64,000 nucleotides of DNA from Punica granatum (lineage: Eukaryota; Streptophyta; Magnoliopsida; Myrtales; Lythraceae): assembly GCF_007655135.1 (NCBI RefSeq), contig NC_045132.1:2604001-2668000 (forward strand). The letters run 5' to 3'. The position numbers and the translations under genes were made by a program. How positions within the stretch are numbered: the stretch's first letter is position 1; every line of letters starts with the position of its first letter. This document shows positions 25,613 to 38,820 of this stretch, piece by piece. The notes below the pieces were generated by a model. The model was not told where the DNA came from, made no database searches, and saw only the letters and a program-made list of their open reading frames with translations.

Positions 25613-26169
25613 ATATATATACACATCTTAGGTTTTTGAAGCTGTACAATGCACGAATTTATTAATAAAAATTTATGGAAAAGAATAAAATTTATGAATA
25701 TAAAATAATAAATCAAAATCAATATTAATTTTGAATATTCATCAATCTTTTTTTGTAAATAAGTTATCATATCAATATCTTTTGTGGATAAGTGAGGAAA
25801 ACAATAAATTTTAAAAAGATTTTTAAAAGATATACATAATCAAATCGTATTTTTCTCTGTGGCATAAATATTATTTAATAAAAGTAACATAGTTTTGGGA
25901 GCAATAACATGATTCACTTTGGAAATATGTCAATTGAACAATACTTAAAAAAGAGAAGTTAAATTAGAATCATAAATTAATTAGAAAAAATTACTAACAT
26001 TCCTTGTAATACCTTAGTCAAGAGTTTGTATTGATATTGGCAAATCAACCTCACCACGTGCATATGAACTCCAAAACTAACTTAGTGGAGATATCTATGC
26101 AATTACAATAATTCAAAATTTAATAGCATTAATATATAATACCATTTCTCTTATTTGTCAATAAACTTA

Positions 26170-26800
26170 TGATTTTTTATCAATTGATGGCACTGGCTAT
26201 AAGATTAAAATTGAATTGACATTGATGGCAAAATAATATTCTGAGGCCATTTAATGCAAATAATTAGTTGACTTATCATTCATAATCAATTTATTAGCAT
26301 ATAGAGGTGAAAATTAATTATTTTTTTAATATTACTGTAATTGAAGTAATAAATTTATTGCTTGTAATTTACTTCTCTCCACATATATATTGTATCTTTT
26401 CACAAAGATATATTGACCGTAAGGCATATATACACTGCATTAGTTTATATTTTTTTTATTAAGAGGAAGTCAATATATGTGTAGATGCATGCATGCATAT
26501 GTGGAAACCTTCACTGTTCCTTGTGCTATTCATATTCAAATCTCACATATCAAATTTCATGAATTTAAATAATTTTCGCTAGATGACTCAATTACTTCCA
26601 TGAGAGATTACTTAATAGAACTACTATAAGTTTAGCTATAATTTAAAAGATTTCTTCAATAATTTTAAATTTATATAATTCCAGATATTCTTAATTTTTC
26701 TAAAATAATGAATATCTATTTACTATTGAAATAACAATAACAACTACAATTTTAAGAATTTATTCTAATAAGTTTAAATTTATATCATTATGAATATTTT
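26170..26800. repeat. dispersed AT-rich repeat B, copy 2
   Basis: Second copy of the repeat at 10380..11130, sharing ATATTCTGAGGCCATTTAAT, ATTCATAATCAATTTATTA and AAGGCATATATACA in the same order. Confidence 0.55.
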
Positions 26801-26935
26801 TAATTTTTCTAAATTTATGAATATATTTATTAAAATGACAATATGTGATTTGAATTCTTCTTAGTATTGCTTTGGATATTTTCTTCATTTTCATGTATGC
26901 TATTACTAATTAAAGTTATATGTGTTGTTAATTAA

Positions 26936-28262
26936 TCTATATCTATATATATGAAAATAAAGCCTCGACTCAAATTTTTATGACGCCATGTCATAAGAAA
27001 ATAGAAAACATAGCTCCCTTGCATTGTCACATCATCGTTCCTAAATTAGAAATTTTATGGAATGTCCTCTTTTAATAGCAAAATATAACAACATAACATA
27101 TACAATTTATATATATAAGTTCAAAATATATCAACGGAAAGTGCAAACCAATATATATATATATAGTATGTCAATTCTTTCAAATATATATTGTGTGGTC
27201 ATATAATTAGAAAATATATCGACGAAATATACATATATATTTAATATATACATAAGTCAACCTTATGATCTTTATCTATATATCGGACGAAAAATTTGAA
27301 TTCAAGAATTTGGAATGCAACGTCAGTGAATTAAGGTAACTCTGCCTTCTCCTTCCTATTAACCAAATTGAGTTTGTACCTAGGACAGACTAAATTCATG
27401 TTCACATGTGACATAACTATCTTTTCATTCATTTATCTCTTTTCTGTGCATAATATTACAGATTTTGAGGCGTTAAAATAATTTATTATATGATAAAAGA
27501 ATTGGGATATGAAAAAGATATATGGACAATTAGAATAAGATTGATAAGATTGTAGGGATGCAAGTTGATCGGTTAATTCACTGATAAATGGTAATTAGCA
27601 TTCGATTTCATTAGTACCATCCAATCGATACTTATTGAATTGAAATGAGTGAATCTAGTGAACACGAGGGCTAATGAAATCATGAGCCTTGATGTGATTT
27701 TCCTTGATGAAGAGGTACGCTCATTCACTTTTTTACTAAATATATATTATTTTTCATAGAATTGATTATTTATTAAATTTTGCTTCTAATGATATTAGGG
27801 TTCATTAACGCATGCAAGCGTAAGAAAATCTCAAATCGATTTGTTCCGATTGTTATTTCGTGAAAGAGGCTTATACATTGTTAATTAATGAAATTAGGGT
27901 TCGTTACATTTCAAGATTTATTTTTTATTTCATTCATATTAATATCCGATACGGTAAATTTTTCTTTCTCTTCACTCATATCCATGTATGTTTCCCCTCC
28001 TCTTTTTTTTTCCTAGATTATAGTTTGATTTATTGTTATAATTGTTGGAGATTATTCTATTTTACCTGTTTATTTTATATTTTGTTGGATGTAGTTAATT
28101 ACTTTGCTCGAGTAATTGGTATGTATTTGATATGAATGATTTGTTCTAATTTATTAATATCTATAACAATAACATAATTCATCTGATTTATGATTATTAA
28201 TATTTATGCGTAAAAGTTAATTATTCAATTTATAACCGTGCGACGCGCGGGTTTTCGACTAG
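26936..28262 (+). mobile_element. non-autonomous Helitron, about 1.33 kb
   Basis: The 3' end has the Helitron signature: hairpin CCGTGC-GAC-GCGCGG (28235..28250), then GTTTTCGA and CTAG (28259..28262), followed by T. The proposed 5' end starts TCTATATCTATATATATG after an A, then AAAATAAAGCCTCGACTC, a start that resembles the one near 40.13 kb. There is no target duplication, as expected. It contains no Rep/helicase frame; the 91-aa frame at 27860 is A/T-rich and unrecognised. Confidence 0.65.
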
Positions 28263-28902
28263 TTTATTTATATAATTATAAATATTAGTATTTGTCATAA
28301 TTAAGTGATTTGAATTAATAGTTTCTTCATTTTGGTATTTGCTATTATTAATTACAATAATATGTATTATTGTTTAATTATTATATAATATATTAATCTA
28401 GGTATTAATATGACATTTACTATTATATCCCTATTTATTATTCCGTAGTTAAATTTACATAATATATAGATAGATTAACATTCACAAATTAATCAATTAT
28501 AGTACTTATTATTGTAATTAGTGAAAATTGATTTACAATTACAAATTAATAAAAAATGATTACATATAGATTTATCTTTTAAACCCTATGATATTACAAT
28601 ATTTACCTTTATGACCTTATTTATTGTTCCGTTGTCAAGTATATATATAGATATATATATAGATTGTCTCTTCCGGAACAGGGAGACGTAGGGAGTACGC
28701 GACAATGGAAGAGAATATAAAGGAGCATCGGAAGTCCGTCGATGAGAATTGATTAATTCCAAATTGAGGGCAAGTGTTACTCATTGAAACTCTTTTTTTT
28801 CTTCCTTGTCTTCTATTAGTTCCCAGGTGAACAAGAATTATCTCTTTTTTTTTAAATAAAAATTGTGGAAAAACTCAAATGGTAGGAAGATCGTCTAAAA
28901 AA

Positions 28903-29137
28903 CGGGCCTGTTTGGTTTCGCAGTTGTATTTTAAAATCACAATTCTAATTTAATTCTACCCACTATAAAACAAAATAACTCATACAAAGTCAAAGAGTGG
29001 GTCCCATTTTTATCACTTTTTCCCACAACAAAATAACATAACTCATACAAAGTCAAAGGGTGGGCTCCATTTATACCACTCAAAATCAAAATCAAAATCT
29101 AATTTTAAAATTCTATTATGAAACCAAACACCACCTT
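28903..29137. mobile_element. MITE with TGTTTGGTTTC inverted ends, PIF/Harbinger-like
   Basis: The left end GGGCCTGTTTGGTTTCG and the right end GAAACCAAACACCACC are inverted repeats of the Tourist type. The interior holds two direct copies of ACTCATACAAAGTCAAAG. It sits about 40 bp beyond the stop codon of GDSL-2. I could not fix the target duplication. Confidence 0.55.
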
Positions 29138-29176
29138 ATAGTCCTAAGGATATTGTGAGCCCTAGTCCGAATAATG

Positions 29177-30638
29177 CTAAGGCATTTGGAACAATGCCTT
29201 TGCATTGTAAGGCCACACAACTTTGAGGGGTCCACTCCAGAAGAGGGACGCAAGGTGCCTGTTAGTGCTCTCGGTCGGGTGAGCTGCGTCAAACCACACG
29301 TACTGACTCGGATCACTGCAGAGGTTGTACGCAGTGGTGCTGTTCCCACATGTGAACTTGCCGTTGAACTTCCCGCTTCCACAGCTTGCTGTCTGCCCTT
29401 CTTTGAAACCTTTGCAATGTGAAAGAAACCGAAAAGAGTTATTCGACAGGCATATTGCACGACAATCTAAAGAGTTAATAGCAATATAGCATTCAGGAAC
29501 ATGACAATGAACAAAATGAATGAGTAGTGGCTGAGCAATGGATTTGGGATCTCTGTCTCGAACCTGGAGCACTTGCAATAGCAAGTACAGGATCGGTAAT
29601 GCATACTTCTTTGCTCTTACCTTGACCACGGAGGTGAGATTGCCGAGCACAACGGCCACGTACTGGTTCCTTTCAGAGGCTGTGCGGGGATGCCGGGCTT
29701 TGGCATGCCGACTTTCATGTAGTCGTTCCCTCCCATGCTGAACAAGTAGATGGCCTTAGATAGCAAATCTCGGGCCTTCTCGTTGCACTCCTGCTGCTTC
29801 AGCTTCTTCTGCACTTCCTCAAAGTAGCTCAGTTGCAGCTTCAGGTGTATCTGTTAATTAATTAACTGAGATCACATCAGAGCGAGAATGTAGCACTTTT
29901 GATACGATTACAGTCTATTAACTGGAAACCTTCACGATATTAGTGCGAGCCTCATTGAGCCACAATGTCAAATCCGTTAGTTCATTCCACCGACCTGTGA
30001 CCGTTAACCCATAGCATCTTATCCAGCTCCAGCAGAAGCGAAATTCGCTCCATTCGTGTAATTGCGGAACCCGGGCTCCAGGTACGGTTTGATCAATGGC
30101 AGATTCGCATACTCCGCTGCAAAAAGACCAATATCCAATTGTAAATACCGTGCCTATTCACAACATTTGTAACTTGAAATGGCCAATGGGCACCCAACAT
30201 CTACCCCTGTTTGGTGCTAATTCTGGAAGATTTCCAGAATTTCTGCTAGCATTTACTTTCCAATTGTCCAACTGTACTTTTAGCTTACGCATACTCGAAC
30301 GTTTTCCGGAAAACAAGAAACAGAGAATGATTTTCATGCATACTGTAAAAAACAGATATGAAAACAAGAAAATCACCGGGTTTGTACAAAATGTTGTTAC
30401 CTAAGAAGTCAGGAACTATTCGGCCATCGGAGACTCTTCCGGTTGGGCGCTAGAAGAAGGTCTCACCATAGGGCAGGAAGGTGCTCTTGGGGATGCCACT
30501 GCCGTTTCGGTATTGGTTGTTCCCAGCATCCAGGAGCGAGTCCCCGAAGATAAAGAACGGCATGTGACATTGCCCTCGGACAACGAGGACCATCCATAAG
30601 GAGAGAAACATCCCGATCACCAGGCTTGATCTTTCCAT
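29177..30638 (-). pseudogene. GDSL-2: GDSL esterase/lipase pseudogene
   Basis: Close paralogue of GDSL-1 and GDSL-3 with several independent lesions. The signal peptide and [11 protein letters not shown] remain in the first exon, but codon 63 is TAG at 30450..30452 (the matching position is Lys AAG in GDSL-1 and GDSL-3). The second exon (about 30020-30120) has lost its last ten or so codons and its donor site after [10 protein letters not shown]. The third exon (about 29620-29851) keeps GGNDY but has a deletion and frameshift near 29680-29695. The fourth exon (the [10 protein letters not shown] exon of the paralogues) is missing: intron 3 and intron 4 sequences are fused near 29520. The last exon is intact with FDAAHPTE. 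Flanks and introns match GDSL-1, so it arose by tandem duplication. No functional product is expected. Confidence 0.9.
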
Positions 30639-30715
30639 CGGACAAGGAGTTGGAGGAGAAGCTTCAGAGGGGAAGAACTTTGAGCTTGCTTACTGGAAAA
30701 TGGGGGTGAGGGAGG

Positions 30716-30724
30716 CTTCTTATA
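30716..30724 (-). promoter_or_regulatory. relic TATA box of GDSL-2
   Basis: CTCCTATAAGAAGCCTC on the minus strand, about 80 bp before the former ATG, in the same context as GDSL-1 and GDSL-3. Confidence 0.5.
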
Positions 30725-31044
30725 GGAGCCAGCAAGCTTTAAGCCTCCATGTGATGGCTTTATTGAAAAATTTTCTATTTTATGCATTGGTTTATCTTAT
30801 TTGGAATTAGAATATCTAAAAATAAGTTTGTACCACTTTAATCAAGCATTAATCGGTATCTTGTATTTCATTAATGGTGCCACATAAATACATACAAATG
30901 AGATCTCAACATTACAAGGAAAATCAACCAGAAAAGGTTACAATTGATATATTCCTTAACTTCCCAATTTCCGCTGATCCTCGAAATCCCAAGATTTCCG
31001 GTTATGTAATATAGTGAGAATTATTTGTCCTGATACGAATAATG

Positions 31045-33162
31045 TTAAGGCATTTGGAACAACGCCTTTGCATTGTAAGGCCACACAACTTTGAGGGGTC
31101 CACTCCAGAAGAGGGATGCGAGGTGCTTGTTGGCGCTCTCGGTGGGGTGAGCCGAGTCGAACCACACGTACTGACTCGGATCGCTGCAGAGGTTGTAAGC
31201 AGTGGTGCCGTTCTTCCCACATGTGAGCTCCCTGTTGAAATCCCCGCTTCCACAGCATGCTGTCTGCCCTTCTTTGAAACCTTTGCAATGTGAAGAAACC
31301 GAAACGAGTTATAATTCAATCGCTTACGTTACTGCAGGCAAAGAACAGAATGTCCATGTACAGATATCTGTATAACATGAAGATATGTATGTGAAGTATT
31401 ACCAAATCTTGAGGGATATGTGGTCATCTCTTCAAGAGCAGAGTAGTAATCAAACAGAGCATATCTGAATCCGGTCAACGTCTTCTCTAGCTTCTGGAGG
31501 ACCTTCGACAGTGCTATGTTGTGCGTCTTGGCCAGAACCGTGACATCGTGAGCACAGCCCTTAGATCCCGAGCCTATCCTGTTCGATGGCATGCAACCCA
31601 GTGGGCCCACCGTCTGGAAAATGAATTTCCTCCCGCCCATTGCGTAAACTTTCTGCATAACCAGTAATTGGAACATATAAACAATAGGCTTGCATACCGC
31701 ACTTGATATGACGGAAAAGACCCTGATATCTAGGCAGGCTTGATGCACACGGTTCCGAGCTGCCTACAATGCCATTGCTAAATTGTGGAAAAAGAATATT
31801 TAGTGCTGAGCCCAGATTGGTATCCGTGATTGGGGTCTCGAGTCCTAGAGCAGTTGCAATTGCAGCATACAGGTGCAGGATCGGGAACACGTAGTTTTTT
31901 CTTACCTTGACCACAGAAGTGAGATTGCTCAGAACTACGACCATGTACTGCTTCTTATAAGAGGCTGTGAGCAGGGGAGGCGTGGACTTGCCGAAGGAAG
32001 GCATGGCGGCGTGCATGTAATCGTTCCCTCCCATGCTGAGCAAATAGACGGCCTTAGACAACAACTCTTGGGCCTTCTGTTCACCCTCCTGTTGCTTCAG
32101 CTTCTTCTGCATCTCCTCGAAGTAGCTCAGTTGCAGCTTCAGGTGTAACTGTTAATCAATTAACCGAGATCACATCAGAATGAGAATGCGACACATATCA
32201 TTAGGTCTATAGAGCCGTAATCACTGCTAGGCTGTAGGACTCTCTGTGGGACTCAAATCTTCCACCCTTTCAGGAACAATAATAACCGGAAACCTTCATG
32301 ATATGATCACGGGCCTTGTACGGCGGCAAGGTCAAATGGTATTTCATCTCATTGACCTGCAGCCCCCTTAACCCATAACAATACGGCCTATATAAAGGGC
32401 ATGCGTTGGATGTGAACCCGGGAGGGTGAATGGTTCACTCTACAAGTAAACATTCGATTAAATTAGCAAAGATGTTTACCAGTCCGGGGCTTGTTTCAGG
32501 AAGTATCCCAGCTCCAGCAGACGCGAAATTTGCTCCATCCGTGTAATTGCTGAACCTAGGCTCCAAGTATGGTTTAATAAGCGGCAGATTCGCAAATTCC
32601 GCTGGGAAAACACCATAATTTGATTGTCAATACCATTTGAAGCCATGATATTTGTAACTTGCACAGAGCAGCGGGCACTCGACATCTATACCGGTTTGGT
32701 TGTAATGCGGAAAGATTTCCAGATTCTCTGTTTGCATATACTTATCTGGAAATCTACAAACCGTCGTTTCTCAAGTTTTCAATTGCATTTTTATCACAGG
32801 CATGCTTGAATGCTTCCCGGAAAACAAGAACGAGAGAATGATCTCCATTGAAGCGTAAGGGCTCCAGATTCGATACACAGCGCAGCAGCAGACACGAAGA
32901 CACAAAGGTCGGGTTTGCAGGAAATGCTGTTACCTAAGAAGTCGGGAACTATTCGGCCGTCGCAGACTCTCCCAGTCGGGCGCTTGAAGAAGGTCTCGCC
33001 ATAGGGAAGGGCGCTCTTGTGGGAGTTGTTAAGGTATTGGTTGTTCCCGGCGTCTAGGAGCGAGTCCCCGAAGATAAAGAACGGCGCGTGGCATTCCCCT
33101 GGAACGACGAGGATCGCCCATAAGGCTAGAATCGTCCCAACCACGGAGCTCGATCTTCCCAT
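31045..33162 (-). CDS. GDSL-3: secreted GDSL esterase/lipase (GLIP1/ESM1-like clade), intact
   Basis: Exons 33162..32934, 32601..32480, 32148..31906, 31652..31403, 31280..31045. All junctions are GT..AG and in phase, giving 359 aa. A hydrophobic N-terminus (residues 6-20) points to secretion. Block [12 protein letters not shown] (Ser34), block [10 protein letters not shown], block III GGNDY (Asn159) and block V FDSAHPTE (Asp323, His326) are all present, so a catalytic triad and oxyanion hole can form. Exon lengths match GDSL-1 except for one fewer codon in exons 1 and 3 and one more in exon 5, and the introns are still alignable. It is the best candidate, with GDSL-1, for an active enzyme. 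Substrate and expression are unknown. A TATA box lies about 105 bp upstream. Confidence 0.92.
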
Positions 33163-33266
33163 TGGAGGAGATGCTGGAAAAGCTTTACACAGGAAAATTA
33201 ATTAATTAGCTGGTTTCTAGTGATTGAACTTTGAGCTCGCTTACTGGAAAATGAGAGTGATGAGGC

Positions 33267-33274
33267 TTCTTATA
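33267..33274 (-). promoter_or_regulatory. TATA box of GDSL-3
   Basis: TATAAGAA in the context ATCCTATAAGAAGCCTC on the minus strand, conserved with GDSL-1 and GDSL-2. Confidence 0.65.
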
Positions 33275-33829
33275 GGATCCAGCATTAAGACTCCCCTCCG
33301 CGGGATGGCTTTATTGAAAAATGTTGTGTTCAAATTGTTGACTGGCCGTTGGAAAGTAGATTCTTTGTTCTGGGCCTACCTGTCAGGAAGTAGGATTAGT
33401 TAACTTGGTTAGTTTATGTTCGAATTAATTGTAGATTTTTTCTTGGGTGAGATGTTAATCCTCGATCAGATTTCGAGTTTGCTAGTGAAATCCGTCCTAC
33501 TGATAACGCCGTTTGTTGGCAATACTAATTAATTCGAGACATTTAAACCGTAACGATCAAGTTACATTTGGAGTTTCTTCATCGGTCGAGTTCTCAATTT
33601 ATCGTTCACATTGGATCTTTATGCAAAATTTGGCACCAAAAAGTACATGAATATATAAGTTTGTTTCTGCATGTTTTTTTTTTTGTTTCCTTGTGAAATG
33701 TTTGGGGAGTTTTGATTGTTCGTCTCTTGATAGAGTTATACCGGCTAGTTTACAAACATCGACTAATTTGATAGGATCCTGTGTAATAAATGGAAGCATT
33801 AATGTGCCCCTGGTCGCAATTCCATCAAT

Positions 33830-33831
<2 letters not shown>

Positions 33832-33865
<34 letters not shown>
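33832..33865. repeat. (GA)n microsatellite
   Basis: About 17 GA units in the otherwise gene-free spacer upstream of GDSL-3. Confidence 0.85.
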
Positions 33866-33868
<3 letters not shown>

Positions 33869-34399
33869 GATTTGGACGATTGCACGATATATGAGACTTC
33901 AATATGTTAAGCGTACCCTAAAAATGCTAAAGGAGTTTAATATATATTAAAATTAAACAATCTACCTTAGCCTATTAGAAAAGATACTTACGCTTTACTA
34001 ATTAGGAAAATGTCCCATGTAATTTCCAATCATAAGAGCTAAGGCCCTCTTCAACTGTCCATTATTACCCACGATTCAACTCGTTGCATTGCAATACCAA
34101 ACACGGGCATATTTGGATTGCTCCACCGTAACCTTATAGATACACCAGGAACAATACTAACGCTATAGGCACTTGAATGTAGTCTAATAACATGCACCAG
34201 AGAGGAGACATGATAGCATCTAAAAGGTAGAAAGATCGAGAATGTTTTTGATATTACTAAATTTATACGATTATCGCGACCCATAAAAAGATGACAGAAT
34301 GTTATATTGATAAGACAAATAATTGCATGGTCTGAATTGGATGAATATATCTTGAAGGGCGTCATAGTTTAATGAGTCAGGCACGAATTCTATGATTTT
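33866..34399. other. intergenic DNA, no gene seen
   Basis: Short frames only (for example minus 34051-34365), with no domain or splice support. Confidence 0.5.
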
Positions 34400-34660
34400 G
34401 GAGGGTCGACTTTATAATATCAACCGACGGAGGAAACGCGGCTACGTTTTTATAATGTGAACCGACATGACGCGGGCGGTGACGTCAGGTTGCCGCATGG
34501 ACCGCCAGAATCTCCCCATTAATGCTGGATCTGAAGTCGGTCGATCTATCCGTCTTTGTTAACTCCTTATTTATGAATTTATTTACTTATAATTTTCCAC
34601 GGGATAAAGTACTTTTTAATTATTTTATAATTAAATTTGACTAAGGAAAGAACTGTTTAA
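34400..34660. repeat. dispersed repeat family A, copy 3
   Basis: GGAAACGCGGCTACGTTT, ACCGACATGACGCGGG, TGACGTCA and TTAATGCTGGATCTGAAGTC closely match the copy at 21181. AATTTTCCACGGGATAAAG then matches the right half seen at 23860. Confidence 0.65.
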
Positions 34661-35281
34661 AGTCAATGATCTTACATTCGGCACATACTCTCTTAAAGTC
34701 TCTTGTCAGTCACCAACGTTTGGATATGTTGGTTAAAAACCACTATTTGGGCAATTATACCATTTAGTTAGACCGATCCCACTTAAAACTAAATAAAACT
34801 GAGATTGTACTTCTGAATATTAGATAATAAGTTAAAATAAAAGAAAAATCTCGGTGATTTTTAAAATGGTAATTTCTTCACTTTTATTTTCTTATTCCTA
34901 CATTAAATTACTTCTCTGTTTTTTTTATTTTATTTTTAAAAGAGATATATTCAAATGATAGTAATATCCATCTTTCTTAGAATAGAAAGGGATCTGTTGA
35001 CACATGTTAGGACCATCACGGTGTAGGAGTTTCGAACTTACTACGATAGTCTCAAGATTGTATAATAAGATATCTGGCGGGGCTATTAATATGTGCCAGA
35101 TCGAGGAATAGTGTCCAATTTCTTTCACATCATACGCATAGTCGTATCAAGAATCATAAATTCTTTCTTCTTTTATCGAAGGCTGCATCATCGGAATTTT
35201 GATCATAATCAAGATAATATAAATTCCACATGAGAAACGAAAGACACTTCAGTATTGAAGGGAAGAACTTTTTTGTATTAA

Positions 35282-37111
35282 TTAATTCACAAAGAGCTGC
35301 CCGAGGTTGTACGGGGCGGTGACAGAGGAGGGCCCACTCCACATGACCTGAGCTAACTGGTAATTGGTTCTGTGGGTTTTGTGGCCCCCATCGAACCACG
35401 TTGCCGGCCCCACTACCACAGCCCATTGCTCTGTAGGGCCCACTCCTGCCACAAACCCCCTGCCCATCCTTGAAAGTTGAAACCTTTACCAGCATGAAAC
35501 AGCACCATACAATCATGTTAACGCTCTGGTAATGTAACTTCCTCTTCGATTATCCACAATTTATTGGTTGGGACGAGTTCTATTGTTCAGTCTTAGCTTG
35601 CATTTGGTCATAAAGTATTTTCGATGCATTTAAAATCCTTATAATATAAGTAAAATTCGTATGTTTGTTGATAACATAATTTGTCAACTGTGTCACATCT
35701 CGTAATTTGATAATATAAATCATTATTTGGTGCAGCAGAAGGAAAGTTCACGAGGTCGTACCATATTTTGAAGGATTGAAGATTTTGTCTTTGAGGGAGT
35801 TGTAGTAATCAAAGATGGAGTACTTGAATCCGGGCGGTTAGCCCTCTAACTTCCTGAGGGCAATGGCCAGCATCCTATTGTGGAGCCGGGAGTGCGCCAG
35901 GAGCTTCTTGGCGCACCATTTGCTAGCGTTCGGGCTCTTTACGTGCTCCCCCGGGAGACACCCTATGGGCCCGACGTTCTAGAACCCAATCTTCCTTCCT
36001 CCCAACCTGTATATCTCCTGCACGAGCCCGACAAATTTGAGAAAGTCTAGAGGAATACATTTGCGAACATTCCACAATGGAAATTTGATCCTAGTGGTAC
36101 CGAGTTTAGGAGGCCGTGATTGTGTTTGGAGATAGAAATGACGAACTTACGCTTAACACGGCCGTGATATTGCCAACTACTTCCCCTACGTAAGCCCTTC
36201 GATCGGACTGAGTGGCATTTGGCTTCGACATGTAAAACTGTACGTAGTCATTGCCTCCGACGCTGAACAAATAAACCGCACTTCCCAGCACATTTCTTGC
36301 CCCTGCAACTCCATACTTCTCCCTAAGCGACTCTTCCACCTCCTTGAAGTAGCTCAGCTGCGTCGACAGATCAATCTGAAGCTCGAAAACACAGGAGCTC
36401 AGCATGAATTTTAATAGTCGGTAAATAAAAGAAAACTTGATACTTGAATCGATGAAGACATATCCAAGTCATTTGCATTACGGAAATTAATGCTCAATTG
36501 ACAATGGAATCTATGCCGTCGGACGACAGAAAACCGATTACAAGATGTAAAACATGAACCCATTACCGATCTGCCATGGCTGCTAGGGAGAACGCAGGCA
36601 CCACCCGAAGCAAAGCTTGCCCCATCAGGTAAACTGGCGAGCTCCGGGTTGCAAGTAAGGTGGGATTAAAGGCAACCTAGCAAATTGAGCTGCAATGAAA
36701 TTGAAAAATTTGAGTTAAATGCGTGCTTTTTTTTTTTTTGAGTTTTTTAATTTTCATACATTTACAATTTCAAGATATACCTAAAAAAAAAAAATTCTCT
36801 GCCTTTTCTGACTCACCAATGAAATCCGGGACTAGACAGCCATCGAAGCCCCTGCCAGTACCCCGATGGAAATAAGACTTTGCCATTGGGAAACGAGGTT
36901 GTCGGGTCCGCGCCATTCAAAGTGTTCAAGTACTGGTTGTTCCCAGGATCGAACAGCTAGTCCCCGAAGACGAACAGCGTTCTATATTTCCCGACAGCAT
37001 TGCCCTCTGTTAAAGCAGAGCAGCTAACAAGGTTAAGGAGGAGGATAGGAAGATAATTAGGTGCAGAGGAGGGAAGTGTGGGACTTAGAAGGAAGCTGAT
37101 CAGTTTGCCAT
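35282..37111 (-). pseudogene. GDSL-4: GDSL esterase/lipase pseudogene (catalytic Ser codon is a stop)
   Basis: All five exons are recognisable in order on the minus strand but the frame is destroyed. The start region (ATG at 37111) needs a one-base shift to enter the signal-peptide frame. In block I the nucleophile codon is TAG, giving FGD-stop-LFDPGNN near 36958. The second exon has a frameshift near 36640, before DGASFASGGA. The third exon is open (36377..36150) with block III GGNDY. The fourth exon has two stops: one after RKIGF near 35980, one after KLEG near 35850. The last exon is shifted by one base near 35395, just before FDGGHKT, and then reads to the stop at 35282. It belongs to another subfamily (FDPGNNQYL) than loci 1-3, closer to GDSL-5. 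Confidence 0.88.
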
Positions 37112-38820
37112 TTCCTTGATTTTTTTTATAATTTGTTTGTTCGGGCTCCTTTCCATTGTATTTGGAAGTATTTATATAATGGCTCAGAGGAGTAAATTTC
37201 CCTCATTATTATATTTGGAGCTTGCGACTCTTATTTATTTATTTATATTTTTAAAACTTTTAATTTTCAATTTTTATTTTATTTTTGAAAGTAGATAGTT
37301 TGTTCTGGGAAATTAACTTGCTATGTTCTACAAACGCAATTGAACTCTGCATCAAAGACAATGGGAAATTTGCTCAATAATTTACACCCAGTAAACTCTG
37401 TGGTTTAATAAAAATGATCATATCGTATAATCAAGTAATTTACTAAAAATCTAAGCATGAGCAGTTCAAAACTTGGGTAATCTATCAAAAAAATTGAGTT
37501 GAAAATATTCAATATTTATGTAATTTATTTCAAGTATAAATAATTTACTAGAAAACTGAAGGCATTTACTTCCAAGTAATTTACTATCAAAATATGCACA
37601 ATCTACTTAATGCGAAGGTACATTATTAAAAATTGAAGCAGCTTTAAGGTGATTGCACCTTAAAATCGTATTTACTGGTTTCTTTCTTATTTTCTTGTCG
37701 TGTTAAAATCAAGTTGCAACAAATTGAAATACTTCAATTGCACAATATATGTCCAATTCCTTCCAAATCTCTCCATTAAAATAGGGCTCCGATATTTTCT
37801 AAATACGTTTATTAATCCGTTACCAAGAACAGATCTTGAAGTAGTAGTTTATGAAGAATTGAGGAAAAAATTCTGAAAGTCCATGTGACAAATATTGCTT
37901 TAACGAAACCAGTTATGAACAAGCCATTGTTTAATCAGTAAAATTTGAGTCCACATTACGAGAAGTTAAATGCATGTGCATGTGCCATCTCCATCCCCCG
38001 AAAGCTGGACCATATATCGACTTTCTAATTGTTGTCCTCTTCTGGCTCCACTTTCCTTTGCTAGTCAAACTTATCATTTTCTCCTTCGTTTTTGGGTGTG
38101 CATCAGCATATATCCGCAAATCTAGTAGTCTCCACTAATTCGGATTTTGAGTCAGATTGATCGATTAAAGACTCCTAATCTTAGTTTTTTTTCACTTATA
38201 GGATTCAAATTGAAGATCTTTTATAAAAAACACAGGTGTCGAAACATTTGAATTAACTCATATTAGTATTTTGTTCTTTCTTTTGCACAATGATATAGTT
38301 TTTTTATTCGTGGGTTGTGTACTCTAATATCTAAAAAGTTCAATGGGTTCTGATTAATCTAATTCGAGTCGGGTTAACCTACTAATAGCACTCCATTTAC
38401 AAATTCAAACCACAATAATAATATAGGTTTTTTTTTGGACCTCGAGGTGCATAGCTGAGATTAATGCTTATTATCGAGGGTCAGCTTGGCCTTGATGCAA
38501 GGTGCACACTAATTTTTATGGCAAGAAGTAATTTTGCGCATCCATATAACTTGTGGCTCATATCTAATTAGAATCATTCGAAACTCAACCATGAGGGAAA
38601 ATAAGGGTTGAAAATGGAATTGTTAACGCAAATGGAGCAGAAACCTCTTGTGGAATAGAAGGCCGTTAAAAAACTTGTTTGGTCTTGATTTCCAGTACGT
38701 ATACTAGAAATCATCATCACAACACGTCAAGCATTTATATGAAACCTGAATTGGGCCGTCCGCTATTTTTCATTTCATGGCTGAACGCAATCTAAGCATA
38801 TTGCAGATGTATAATCTAAG
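37112..38820. other. intergenic DNA, no gene seen
   Basis: The AT-rich spacer upstream of GDSL-4. The motif AATTTACT/AGTAAATT recurs between 37370 and 37620, a low-complexity pattern. No supported frame. Confidence 0.5.

Noticed and set aside
33599..33950. Short opposing frames near the GA repeat
   Set aside because: No domain, no paralogue in the array, and partly microsatellite-derived.
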